From the NCBI GenBank assembly GCA_013420905.1, contig JAAXNY010000012.1, positions 682,001 through 746,000 on the forward strand: a DNA stretch of 64,000 bases. Reading direction: 5' to 3'. Made by a program: the position numbers and the translations under genes. Origin of the DNA: Collybia mongolica. Taxonomy: Eukaryota > Basidiomycota > Agaricomycetes > Agaricales > Clitocybaceae. Under the pieces are notes generated by a model. That model was not told the DNA's origin. It worked only from the letters and a program-made list of their open reading frames with translations, and ran no database searches. This document shows, piece by piece, positions 21,058 through 31,164 of this stretch; within the stretch, counting starts at the first letter, position 1, and each line of letters begins with the position of its first letter.

Positions 21058-23020
21058 CTACTCCTCCTCGCTGTCAGGCACGGACGAAGAGGAACTTGAT
21101 GACGAAGAACCGTCATCAACCTCTGCTTCTTCCTCCAAGGGTGGCCAAGGGAGGTTCTGGAAATCTGCGTAGAAGAGGAGAGCGCTCTCCGTGGCTGGCG
21201 TAGTCAGCAAGAGGTTTTGAAGGCCCTCCAGGCCTTCCTCCTCGTACAACCTACCGATGGTGCCAACTATGCGCGCCAACAAGGAGTTGTGCATTTCAAG
21301 CGCGCGGTTAGCGGCCTGAATGACCTCCGTGGCAAGAGAGTCCGCGTCGCCTAGCTGAGCATAGGCTTCAGCAACCACTAGTAGAATAAGTAAAATCATT
21401 AGTAAACAAAAGGACAGAAAGAAAATGGCTTACTAGAAATGCCCGCACCAAGCATCGGCCCCAGATCCTCACGAAGCCTAGCGCGCTTCTGGGGAGTGAG
21501 ACTGAAGCTGCACTTCCCCTTCTTGGCAGTGGCGCATTCCACGCATGGTTTACCCCAACCGTTGAAGGAGCACTTGATGTCGCCGCGGGTGGCACACATC
21601 ATGCAAGGATAGCCCACCTAGTAAGAATGATCAGTAGCAAGAAATAAAAGAGTAATAAACATATGGTAGAGCGCCGAGGTGCAAGGTCAGCCAGCAGGGA
21701 GGTAATAGGGGATTGTAGCGGCGTCAGCTCCCGGTTGGGAACCAGCGCATGCTTGCGGCATGTCGCCTGAACCCTATCCCTAGAACGAGTGGTCTTACGT
21801 GACCGATGAGGAGAAGGGGCTGCGGGAGGTAACAACTCCGCGAACCCCTCTTGAGCCAACTGGCGCGCGATCTCTTCATTAAAGAGCCGAAGCTCGGGGA
21901 CCTCAACCTTTACCGGCGGCTGCCCAGAGGACTAAGGAGATAAAAATGAGTAAAAGTAAATGAGTTCAAAAGAGAAAAGAGACATACGGGACCTGCTTCC
22001 GAGGGACGCAGCGCGGCATCACTGCCAGCCCCCTGGGCGCGCGACATGTCGGACTAGAATTTTGAAAGCAAGTCAGGAATAATGTGAAACCCATGAAGTA
22101 AAGGATGATATATACCTGGGGAACCGCGTGGCCTTTGCCCTTGGACCCTGTGTTACGCTTCCGCTTGAGGGGCTATTGAAATAAGTCAACCACAGAAGAA
22201 AAGTAATAAAAAGCAGTAATAGACAAACCGCTGGTACCAAGACCGGGGAGTGCGCCGGCAAGGGCGCGGCGGACCAACTGTCCCGGTACTGATGGTAACG
22301 GCGCGGTGCGCCAACCATGCGAGGAGGGACGAGGAAAGTATCCTGAAAGATACTTTCACCATTGTCGCGCTCGAAGCGCGACCCCACCTGGTCCAGGACT
22401 TGCTCCACAGTGGGAGCCTGGCCCTAAAGTAAAAGGTAGTCAGCTTGACAAGGGCAGGCAGAGTAAAGAAGTAAACAAGTCATTTACCAGAAGAATGGAA
22501 TTGTTGCCCAGGTCAGTCGATATGACCGTGCGCCAGGAAGACCACAAAGCCTCACGCGCGTCGACTGGGATGCGCATCACTTGAAGGTGAAGCGTGCGCA
22601 GGAGGAGAATAGCCGGATATGGCAGCGAAAAACACGTGCCACGGACCACGCCAGTGATGGCATCCTGAGACCAGTAAATAAGTAAATTAGTGAAAGGTTT
22701 TAATAAGTAAAAAATGGGCATACGATGAGCATGGAGCAGTGATCGACGAAGTCAATCAACTCGTCGAGGTCAAGGGGGCCCTGATGGTCCATACGGGGCG
22801 CGAGTGCCTCAGCCATAATAATCCACCCTTGCTCCATGGCGACAAAGACATCGCCCTTGGCATCTTCAAGGAGGTCGGAAAATGAGGGGACCGGCTGGTC
22901 CACATAGACCATAGTGGGGGAACGGCCCTCAGTCGGTAAAATCGCAGCGGAGAGTGAGAGGGACAGCGCGGAAGGCGAGCGCAGGGCACGAGCCATGGCA
23001 GAAGTGGGAGTAGAAGACAT
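21058..23020 (-). pseudogene. Accessory gene aux2 of element A, antisense, eight exons, splice donor broken
   Basis: Exons 22724-23020, 22488-22664, 22229-22423, 22116-22172, 21988-22053, 21665-21931, 21434-21617 and 21058-21377 have the same lengths as in copy B and an open joined frame of 520 aa. However, the donor after exon 6 reads ATATGT at 21664 where copy B has GTATGT (a change at a CpG), so normal splicing of intron 6 should fail. The protein has a Zn2Cys6-like cluster (C-x2-C-x7-C-x8-C-x2-C-x7-C, starting YPCMMCATRG), basic patches and a serine/acidic tail. See copy B for the intact version. Confidence 0.75.
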
Positions 23021-23459
23021 ATTGGTTTAGAGAAGTTGGAGTGGTTGAGCGATGCGAATAGCAAAGAAATTTAGAAATGGGCTATAAAGTCCAAATTGTC
23101 TAAAACTTAGCAAGGGCGCAAGCTTTTTAAAACGTACAATCCTGCATTGTGAAGTCTAAAGGACAAGCAGGAGTACCAATCTCTTGCTGAAGTGTCAGAA
23201 ACATAACGAGAGAAAGGTTCAGATGACTGAAATATCTGTAAAGCGATGTCCGAATGTCAAGTATTCTCTCAGGAGACGTATATAACTGTCACGATCCTGA
23301 TGGGAAGTAAACCTCTGGGCTCGATCCCAACATCGCGCGCCTACCTGTCTAAAAGCAGAACCATTGTAACCTTGTACTAAAAGATTAGACGCGTGCAGAC
23401 CCAAAGTATTGGACCAACATGCCGGCAAAGAGAGACTGAGGACAGTCTACATTTGTGGT
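23021..23459. other. Leader and promoter region of aux2 (element A)
   Basis: About 440 bp between the aux2 start and the polypurine tract. It has no ORF of note and presumably carries the aux2 promoter, read leftward. It is conserved with 26555-26994 in copy B, apart from scattered substitutions. Confidence 0.4.
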
Positions 23460-23469
23460 ATGGGGGAGA
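23460..23469 (+). promoter_or_regulatory. Polypurine tract of element A
   Basis: ATGGGGGAGA lies directly before the TGATAGGG start of the 3' LTR, in the plus-strand direction of gag-pol. The same tract occurs inverted in copy B at 26545-26554. Confidence 0.75.
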
Positions 23470-24454
23470 TGATAGGGCCCGAAATTGTTTGCACTTATAA
23501 AGTTGACAAGTAAGGCTATTAGTATCATTTCTAATAACCAAGTAAACGGTAATAAAGGATTAGAGTCGAGCTCCAAGACGGCTAATCAGAGTGAACTAGT
23601 CTAATGGATAATACACTATCAGTACAGAGGACTATGAGTACGGTCTATTATTAGTCCTATTCACCATGCCCGGTTACAACCTCGGTGTCTTAGTTCATAA
23701 GTAACCGTTGTAGTATGATATCATTAGTCCGGGGATCATCATTAATAGGAGAAGTAATTGTAAATTCGGGACTTGCACAACCCGATCCTAGTCAGGGGTA
23801 CTTGGTGTTAACTACCGGAAGCGACGGGACCCCGTGAATAGCAACCAGGACAATCAGGAGGAGTAAACGACAGTGCCGCGCTGTTTTAAATAACAAAGCA
23901 CGCGGTCGTGACTTGATAAGAGTTTAGCCAGCTCTTTCAATATTTGATAAGTAACCAGTAAACGGCATAATTGGCACGCATGGCGCGCGCGCCAAGTTGT
24001 AGAGGACGCATCAGCATTGAATACAGATCCTTGGCGCGCGGGAGCGCAGTTCTGTGTAAAATTTACAATTCCGTATGATATTTAGTTTGTACACTATAAA
24101 TAGACTGTAGATGAGTAGCGCTAAGGCAAGGAATCTTGCCCCCACTTCGCGCAACTATAGAGTATACAAATCACATTTGTTAAAACACTATTGCGTGCCC
24201 GAATTAAGGATCAGATTGCTTCAACGTGTCTTGATTGGAATTGATTGAAGAACTACAGAATTAAAGAAACTTAGTTCACTTGGAACTTAGTACCGTATTG
24301 TCCATTGGAATTACTAGGCACTTGGCCTTAGTGCACTTGGCACTGTATTGTTTGATACATACTGTTCATGTGTTGATTGTTAGGTTTGGTGTGTGTGTGT
24401 AAGGGATTACATTTCATAGCATCAGCGCATGTATAGCCCAGGAGCCCCCTTTCA
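23470..24454 (+). repeat. 3' LTR of element A, with 231-bp internal deletion
   Basis: 985 bp. It matches the 5' LTR closely except that the stretch between GTATTGTTTGATA and TACTGTTC is missing, which removes the last three perfect hairpins and the region after them. It ends CCCCCTTTCA before the GCGT duplication. Confidence 0.9.
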
Positions 24455-24458
24455 GCGT

Positions 24459-25323
24459 GTGCTGTGTGGAGGCGTGAACATGGTTGTTGTACTGGAATTC
24501 GGCGAGTGATAGGAGTTCGTTCCAGTTGTTCTGCCTCTCGCTTACGAACAGCCGCAGGTATTGCTCGAGTTCTTGGTTTACGCGCTCGGTTTGCCCGTCC
24601 GTTTGTGGGTGGTAGGTGGTGGACGACGTCAGTTTAATCCCAAGTAGTTGGTAAAGTTCTTGTGTGAACTCCGCTACAAATTGCGGTCCTTGGTCAGATA
24701 CCACTGCGTTCAGTAGTCCATGGTGTTTCCAAACCTCCTTCAAGTACAGGCGGGTGGCTCCCAGTGCGGTAATGGTGGTGTGGGTGGGTATGAAGTGAGA
24801 CCGCTTCGCCACCGACTCGACTACTACCATGACCGCGTCAAATCCTTCTGATTCGGGGAGTGCGCCGATGAAGTCCACGCTGATAGTCTCCCAGCGGGTG
24901 TTCGGGATTTCCAGCGGGTGTAACTCTGCGATTGGTAATTGACGCTGTATCTTCATGCAGAGACATAGGTTGCACGTCTGACAGTACTGACCGATATACC
25001 GTGACATCTGAGGCCACCAGTAGTTGCGGGACACCAATTCCAACGTTTTCCATCTCCCTGTGTGTCCCGCCACTCGAGTGTCGTGGTGTTGTTCCACAAT
25101 GCGTCGGCGGAGGTCTGCGAAGTTAGGAACGTAAATCCGACCGCGGAAATACAGTACCTCTTGTTCCTCCCGCCACTCTGCGCTGTGGACCGACTTGCCT
25201 TTTCCCTGTCGGAGTTTCTTCGCCGCCTCTGCTACCGAGTCCTCCAAATGTCCGCCTCGATTTCCGCGCCAAATGTCCTTCATCACGTCCTTTTCCTCAC
25301 CTTCCGCCCTGATTCCTTCGAGT
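24459..25323 (-). pseudogene. Gypsy integrase zinc finger and catalytic core (pol fragment 3)
   Basis: This fragment of the base element lies between insertions A and B. It contains the HHCC zinc finger (HHDTRVAGH ... CQTCNLC) and the full catalytic triad: Asp in SVDFIGALP, Asp in VVSDQGPQF, Glu in TDGQTERVNQE. Its left part joins in frame to the fragment at 9014-9639 when element A and one GCGT are removed. Its right part joins to the RNase H fragment at 40131 when element B is removed. It has no stop of its own; only the insertions break it. Confidence 0.93.
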
Positions 25324-25327
25324 GTGC

Positions 25328-26544
25328 TGAAAGGGGGCTCCTGGGCTATAAGTGTGCTGATGCTATGAAATGTAATCCCTTACACACCCACACCAAACCT
25401 AACAATCAACACACAAACAGTAGGAATCGCCTGTTTTGAGTTCGGGTTCAAGTGCTTAGAAGCACTAAGCTTTGAATAGTACTAGCCAAAGCCCTTTTCA
25501 ATGATCTCCCAACGGGTTTGATTCAGACAAAAGCTTCAACACAGGTTTATAAACCTGCTAGGTATATTTATAATATTTCTCGATCCAATAGACTGGGTAC
25601 CAAGTGTACGTTCAATTATTAATGATCCCAAACGGATCTGTAAGTCCAAGCGACTTATCAAACAATACAGTGCCAAGTGCACTAAGGCCAAGTGCCTAGT
25701 AATTCCAACGGACAATACGATACTAAGTTCCAAGTGAACTAAGTCTCTTTAATTCTGTAGTTCTTCAATCAATTCCAATCAAGACACGTTGAAGCAATCT
25801 GATCCTTAATTCGGGCACGCAATAGTGTTTTTAACAAATGTGATTTGTATACTCTATAGTAGCGCGAAGTGGGGGCAAGATTCCTTGCCTTAGCGCTACT
25901 CATCTACAGTCTATTTATAATGTACAAACTAAATATCATATGGAATTGTAAATTTTACACAGAACCGCACTCCCGCGCGCCAAGAATCTGTATTCAATAC
26001 TGACGCGTCTACTACAACTTGGCGCGCGCGCCATGCGTGCCAATTATGTCGTTTACTGGTTACTTATCAAATATTGAAAGAGCTGGCTAAACTCTTATCA
26101 AGTCCCGACCGCGCGCTCTGTTATTTAAAACAGCGCGGCACTGTTGTTTACTCCTCCTGATTGTCCTGGTTGCTATTCACGGTGTCCCGTCACTTCCGGT
26201 AGTTAACACCAAGTACCCCTGACTAGGATCGGGTTGTGCAAGTCCCGAATTTACAATTACTTCTCCTATTAATGATGATCCCCGGACTAATGATATCATA
26301 CTACAACGGTTACTTATGAACTAAGACACCGAGGTTGTAACCGGGCATGGTGAATAGGACTAATAATAGACCGTACTCATAGTCCTCTGTACTGATAGTG
26401 TATTATCCATTAGACTAGTTCACTCTGATTAGCCGTCTCGGAGCTCGACTCTAATCCTTTATTACTGCTTACTTGGTTATTAGAAATGACACTAATAGCC
26501 TTACTTGTTGACTTTATAAGTGCAAACAATTTCGGGCCCTATCA
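25328..26544 (-). repeat. 3' LTR of element B (1217 bp)
   Basis: On the plus strand it runs from TGAAAGGGGGCTCC to GGGCCCTATCA. It carries the inverted hairpin array at about 25597-25740. It is nearly identical to 38338-39554 over its length. Confidence 0.92.
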
Positions 26545-26994
26545 TCTCCCCCATACCACAAATGTAGACTGTCCTCAGTCTCTCTTTGCCGGCAGGTTGG
26601 TCCAATACTTCGGGTCTGCACGCGTCTAATCTTTCAGTACAATGTTACAACGGTTCCGCTTTTAGACAGGTAGGCGCGCGATGTTGGGATCGAGCCCAGA
26701 GGTTTACTTCCCATCAGGATCGTGACAGTTATATACGTCTCCTGAGAGAGTACTTGACATTTGGACATCGCTTTACAGATATTTCAGTCATCTGGACATT
26801 TTTCTCGTTATGTTTCTGACACTTCAGCAAGAGATCGGTACTCCTGTTTGTTCTTTAGAGCTTCGCAATGCAGGATTGTACGTTTTAAAAAGCTTGCGTC
26901 CTTGCTAAGTTTTAGACAATTTGGACTTTATAGCCCATTTCTAAATCTCTTTGCTATCTGCATCGCTCAAACGCTCCAACCTTTTCAAACAGAA
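26545..26994. other. Polypurine tract and aux2 promoter region of element B
   Basis: The first ten bases (TCTCCCCCAT, the complement of ATGGGGGAGA) are the polypurine tract for minus-strand gag-pol. The rest leads into aux2 on the plus strand and contains a weak TTTATAG box near 26928, about 65 bp before the aux2 ATG. No other gene is seen. Confidence 0.5.
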
Positions 26995-28944
26995 ATGTCT
27001 TCCACTTCTACTTCCGCCATGGCTCGTGCTCTGCGCTCGCCTTCCGCGCTGTCTCTCTCGCTCTCTGCCGCGATTCTACCGACTGAGGGCCGTTCCCCCA
27101 CTATGGTCTATGTGGACCAGCCGGTCCCCTCATTTTCCGACCTCCTTGAAGATGCCGAGGGCGATGTCTTTGTCGCCATGGAGCAAGGGTGGATTATTAT
27201 GGCCGAGGAACTCGCGCCCCGTATGGACCATCAGGGCCCCCTTGACCTCGACGAGTTGATTGACTTCGTCGATCACTGCTCCATGCTCATCGTACGCCCA
27301 TCTTTTACTTATTAAAACCTTTTACTTATTTACTGGTCTCAGGATGCCATCACTGGCGTGGTCCGTGGCGCGCGTTTTTCGCTGCCATATCCGGCTATTC
27401 TCCTCCTGCGCGCGCTTCACCTTCAAGTGATGCGCATCCCAGTCGACGCGCGCGAGGCTTCGTGGTCTTCCTGGCGCACGGTCATATCGACTGACCTGGG
27501 CCACAATTCCATTCTTCTGGTAAGTGACTTGTTTACTTCTTTACTCTGCCTGCCCTTGTCAAGCTGACTACCTTTTACTTTAGGGCCAGGCTCCCACTGT
27601 GGAGCAAGTCCTGGACCAGGTGGGGTCGCGCTTCGAGCGCGACAATGGTGAAAGTATCTTTCAGGATACTTTCCTCGTCCCTCCTCGCATGGTTGGCGCA
27701 CCGTGCCGTTACCATCAGTACCGGGACAGTTGGTCCGCCGCGCCCTTGCCGGCGCGCTCCCCGGTCTTGGTACCCGCGGTTCGTTTATTACTGCTTTTTA
27801 TTACTTTTCTTTGGTAGTTGACTTATTTTAATAGCCCCTCAAGCGGAAGCGTACAGCTGGGTCCAAGGGCAAAGGCCGTGCGGTTCCCCAGGTATATCCT
27901 TTACTTTACGAGTTTCACATTATTGCTGACTTGATTTCAAAATTCTAGTCCGACATGTCGCGCGCCCAGGGGACTGGCAGTGCTTCCGCGCCGCGTCCCT
28001 CGGAAGCAGGCCCGGTATGTCTCTTTTCTCTCTTGAAGTCATTTACTTTTACTCATCTTTATCTCCTTAGTCCTCTGGGCAGCCGCTGGTGAAGGTTGAA
28101 GTCCCTGAACTTCGGCTCTTCGATGATGAGATCGCCCGCCAGTTGGCTCAAGAGGGGTTCGCGGAGTTGTTGCCTCCCGCGGCCCCTTCTCCTCGTCGGT
28201 CGCGTAAGACCACTCGCTCTAGGGATAGGGCACAGGCGACACGCCGCAAGCACGCGCTGGTTCCCAACCGGGAGCTGACGCCGCTACAGTCCCCCATTAC
28301 CTCCCTGCTGGCTGACCTTGCGCCGCGGCGCTCTTCCGTATGTTTATTACTACTTTATTTCTTGTTACTGATCATTTTTACTAGGTGGGCTATCCTTGCA
28401 CGATGTGCGCCACCCGCGGCGACATTGAGTGCACCTTCAACGGTTGGGGTAAACCGTGCGTGGAATGCGCCACCGCCAAGAAGGGGAAGTGCAGCTTCAG
28501 CCTCACTCCCCAGAAGTGCGCTAGGCTCCGTGAGGATCTGGGGCCCATGCTTGGTGCGGGCATTTCTAGTAAGCCATCTTCTTTCCGTCTTTTTGTTTAC
28601 TACTGATTTTACTTATTCTACTAGCGGTTGCTGAAGCCTATGCTCAGCTCGGCGACGCGGACACCCTTGCCGCGGAGGTCATTCAGGCCGCTAACCGCGC
28701 GCTTGAAATGCGCGACTCCTTGTTGGCGCGCATAGTTGGCACCATTGGTAGGTTGTACGAGGAGGAAGGCCTGGAGGGCCTTCAAAACCTCTTGCTGACT
28801 ACGCCAGCCACGGAGAGCGCCCTCCTCTTCTACGCGGACTTCCAGAATCTCCCTTGGCCGCCCTTGGAAGAAGAAGTAGAGGTTGATGACAGTTCTTCGT
28901 CGTCAAGATCTTCTGCGTCCGTGCCTGACAGCGAGGAGGAGTAG
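26995..28944 (+). CDS. Accessory gene aux2 of element B: Zn2Cys6-like cysteine-cluster protein
   Basis: Eight exons (26995-27291, 27343-27519, 27584-27778, 27835-27891, 27949-28014, 28071-28337, 28385-28568, 28625-28944) joined by short GT-AG introns give 520 aa. The N-terminal 240 residues are mixed helical without known domain. Then come two basic patches (PLKRKRTAGSKGKG; RRSRKTTRSRDRAQATRRK). A cysteine cluster C-x2-C-x7-C-x8-C-x2-C-x7-C follows (YPCTMCATRGDIEC ... CVECATAKKGKC), close to but not identical with the fungal Zn2Cys6 DNA-binding cluster. The C-terminus is helical and ends in a Ser-rich acidic tail. A nuclear, possibly DNA-binding regulator is an inference. It lies antisense to gag-pol, head-to-tail with aux1. 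Exon lengths match copy A exactly. Confidence 0.8.
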
Positions 28945-29641
28945 CCGCGCCGCGCCCCCCCCCTACGTTTTATATATATATCTGTGTTTCCCTGGGCCCT
29001 AGTGCCCTTTTTTTTTTTTTACTTACATATTCCCCCGCCTTTCGTTGGGCTTCAATTCTTTAATTGAAGTCCAACACATATCTTATATACAGTCCCCTGG
29101 ACTTTAAACAATACAATTGGTTTTTGCCGTTGTTCTATTGTCTTCATAAGAAAGCTTCCGCCCTTGCCCCGGCTACTTAAGTTATAAATAGTACGGTTTA
29201 ATTCTGGTGCAATTCTCTCGATCATTAAAAACCGTGGCGCGATCACTGACTTTTTATAGACAATCTATTTCAATCCTTGTAACCTTGGTAGGTTTTCCCA
29301 ATTCGATTTTGCTTATACCCATCTCCCCCTCAACACTGATAACAACTGTCCCAGTTGTCATGCGGACACTGCCGCGCTCCACACGAATTTTTACGGAGCT
29401 CCTTTTTTTAATTGGGCCCAGCATTTCAATTAGGCACGCGTCTCGGACCTGTTCAGTTGAAATGTATAGATTTTTCTGGGGATAGAACGCGCGCAACGAA
29501 TGAGAGACTGGGTAGCACTTCTCTAGTCGTAGAGGTATAAAAAGGGCACTGGCTGTGCTTTTTGTCCCAAGACATCGCCCAACTCTATTATACTCTCTTT
29601 ACAACGTTCTGGTTCGAAGAATCAATTTCCTCTGCATCATT
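28945..29641. other. Spacer between aux2 and aux1 with aux1 TATA box (element B)
   Basis: It contains the aux2 3' end (T-rich run near 29010) and, at 29536-29544, TATAAAAAG 98 bp before the aux1 ATG. Element A has a Tc1 insertion in this spacer, and the empty target is here near 29090. No further gene is seen. Confidence 0.5.
29536..29544 (+). promoter_or_regulatory. TATA box of aux1 (element B)
   Basis: TATAAAAAG in the context GAGGTATAAAAAGGGCAC, conserved in copy A at the same distance from the start codon. Confidence 0.6.
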
Positions 29642-31018
29642 ATGACTAGCCCCCCCAACTATCAAGACATCGAGAACTTCAAGATGGTCCAAGCTCAGTG
29701 GCACACCTTTCAAGCTCGTTTATCGATGGACACCCTTGTTGAACAAAGGGTCAGCGTCCGGAAGTTAGGCGAAACCGCGGTACACTTTTTACCAATTAAC
29801 TTATATACGCCGTTATCGTAACAACTTTTACAATTTACAGCTACTCCTGACTGAGTCCAAAATGGTTTTGACGGAGCGGTCCTGGCAGAATGTTATCTTT
29901 GGCGTCCGTAAAGCATTCCAGGGACTACAACATGTATACCCCGAGTTACTTCAAGAGCCCGTCTACCGCAACATTGTGACTCTTACTGCTGCTATTCACC
30001 GTCACCGTGAAAAGGTCCACACCGAGCACCTGTCTCAAACCGCGGTGCGTGCTTTTTACCTTATCTTGCACTGTACTGTTCTTAAACCATGGTTTTCTGG
30101 TACTAGGTCCCTGCTACTGGTGGTTATGCGGATAGTCCCGCTATTCCAGGCGAGGTCATTGCTGGCAGTGAATATGACGGTGACATTGAAATGTCTGGTA
30201 CTGACTCGGTATGTTTCTTTTTAGCTACCGCGCTGTCAGTGCGCGACATACTCAATGGTGTCTCTTCTTTACTCAAGAATATGGTCATTGATTCCGGCGC
30301 TACGGCTAGCGCTACTGTCTCTGGGCCAGTGACTAGTCGTCTCCTTAGTGAAGGACCAATCACCCGTAGTCGCAAGGAGAAGGAGAACATTAAGGTTCCC
30401 CGTGTCAAAAGGACTAAGGCTGAAAAGGCTGCCATCAAGGTACCCATTCTTGTTTTTGCTCTGTCTATTACTTTGTTTCTTATTCCTACAGGACGGTAAG
30501 CGTTCCGAGCTCAACCGCGGCAGCACTCTTCGTCCCAAAAAGCGTACGAGGCAGGACACCCCGGATGAAGATCCAAAGGCATCTGCTGAGGGTACGTTTT
30601 CTAATAATAGATGGTTCTATTTTATACTGACTGTGTATCAGATACTCGTGTCTTTATTGACTTCCGTCCCTCCAAGGAGCACGATGTAGTCTTAGCGCGG
30701 GCGCGCTTGATTGCTGACGCGGGCGATCCCTTGTCACACACCAAGCAAGCCCTCGGTAGGATGCTTTTAAACTACCGCGCTGAGTTGGAGGAGATCAGTC
30801 ATACAGTGTCCTTCTTATTGAAGCGTCGTGACGCCACTATGGACGAGGTTACTCGCCTCAACGGTCTAATGAACGAGGCCGCTCTGGAGGGAGGCTCTGA
30901 CGAGGCTGCCACTGCAAGCGCTACCGAAGTCCATGACCAGGATGACAATGATAAAGAGGAGGTAGCTCCGGCTGATGTGCCCTTGCCCGAGGTTGAAGAC
31001 GACTTCATATCTGCTTGA
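29642..31018 (+). CDS. Accessory gene aux1 of element B, five exons, unknown function
   Basis: Exons 29642-29779, 29841-30044, 30107-30439, 30492-30591 and 30642-31018 give 383 aa with GT-AG introns of 50-62 nt. The protein is predicted to be helical (WHTFQARLSMDTLVEQRVSV; LLNYRAELEEISHTVSFLLK), carries several Lys/Arg-rich patches that could be nuclear localisation signals, and ends in a strongly acidic tail (DQDDNDKEE). I recognise no domain. The start codon is the first ATG after the TATA box. It is convergent with pol, 146 bp stop to stop. Conservation of frame, exon lengths and splice sites in copies A and B says the gene has been kept as a coding unit of the element. Confidence 0.8.
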
Positions 31019-31164
31019 GGGTAGTCCAATTAACTTCCTCCTTAGTTATGGTGTCCCTCCCCACGCTCCTTTGTATTACTGTCTTTACTCGGTTTAACAC
31101 TGTCCTTACTACTTAGCTTCGTTGCTTACACTGTCTTTACTGCTTCTGTTTTCATACTGATTTA

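Larger units (their letters stand above)
9644..24454 (+). mobile_element. Retroelement A: large Ty3/gypsy-type LTR element with antisense accessory genes
   Basis: 14,811 bp, inserted in the integrase of the base gypsy element with a 4-bp duplication GCGT (9640-9643 and 24455-24458). Order on the plus strand: LTR, gag (truncated), protease ORF, pol (RT, RNase H, integrase), then the antisense genes aux1 and aux2, polypurine tract, 3' LTR. A Tc1 element sits between aux1 and aux2. The primer site, leader and first part of gag are deleted, so gag follows the 5' LTR directly. The 3' LTR lacks 231 bp. Compared with copy B it has many C-T/G-A changes and several disabling ones. It is a dead copy of the same family as B, in opposite orientation. 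Confidence 0.93.
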
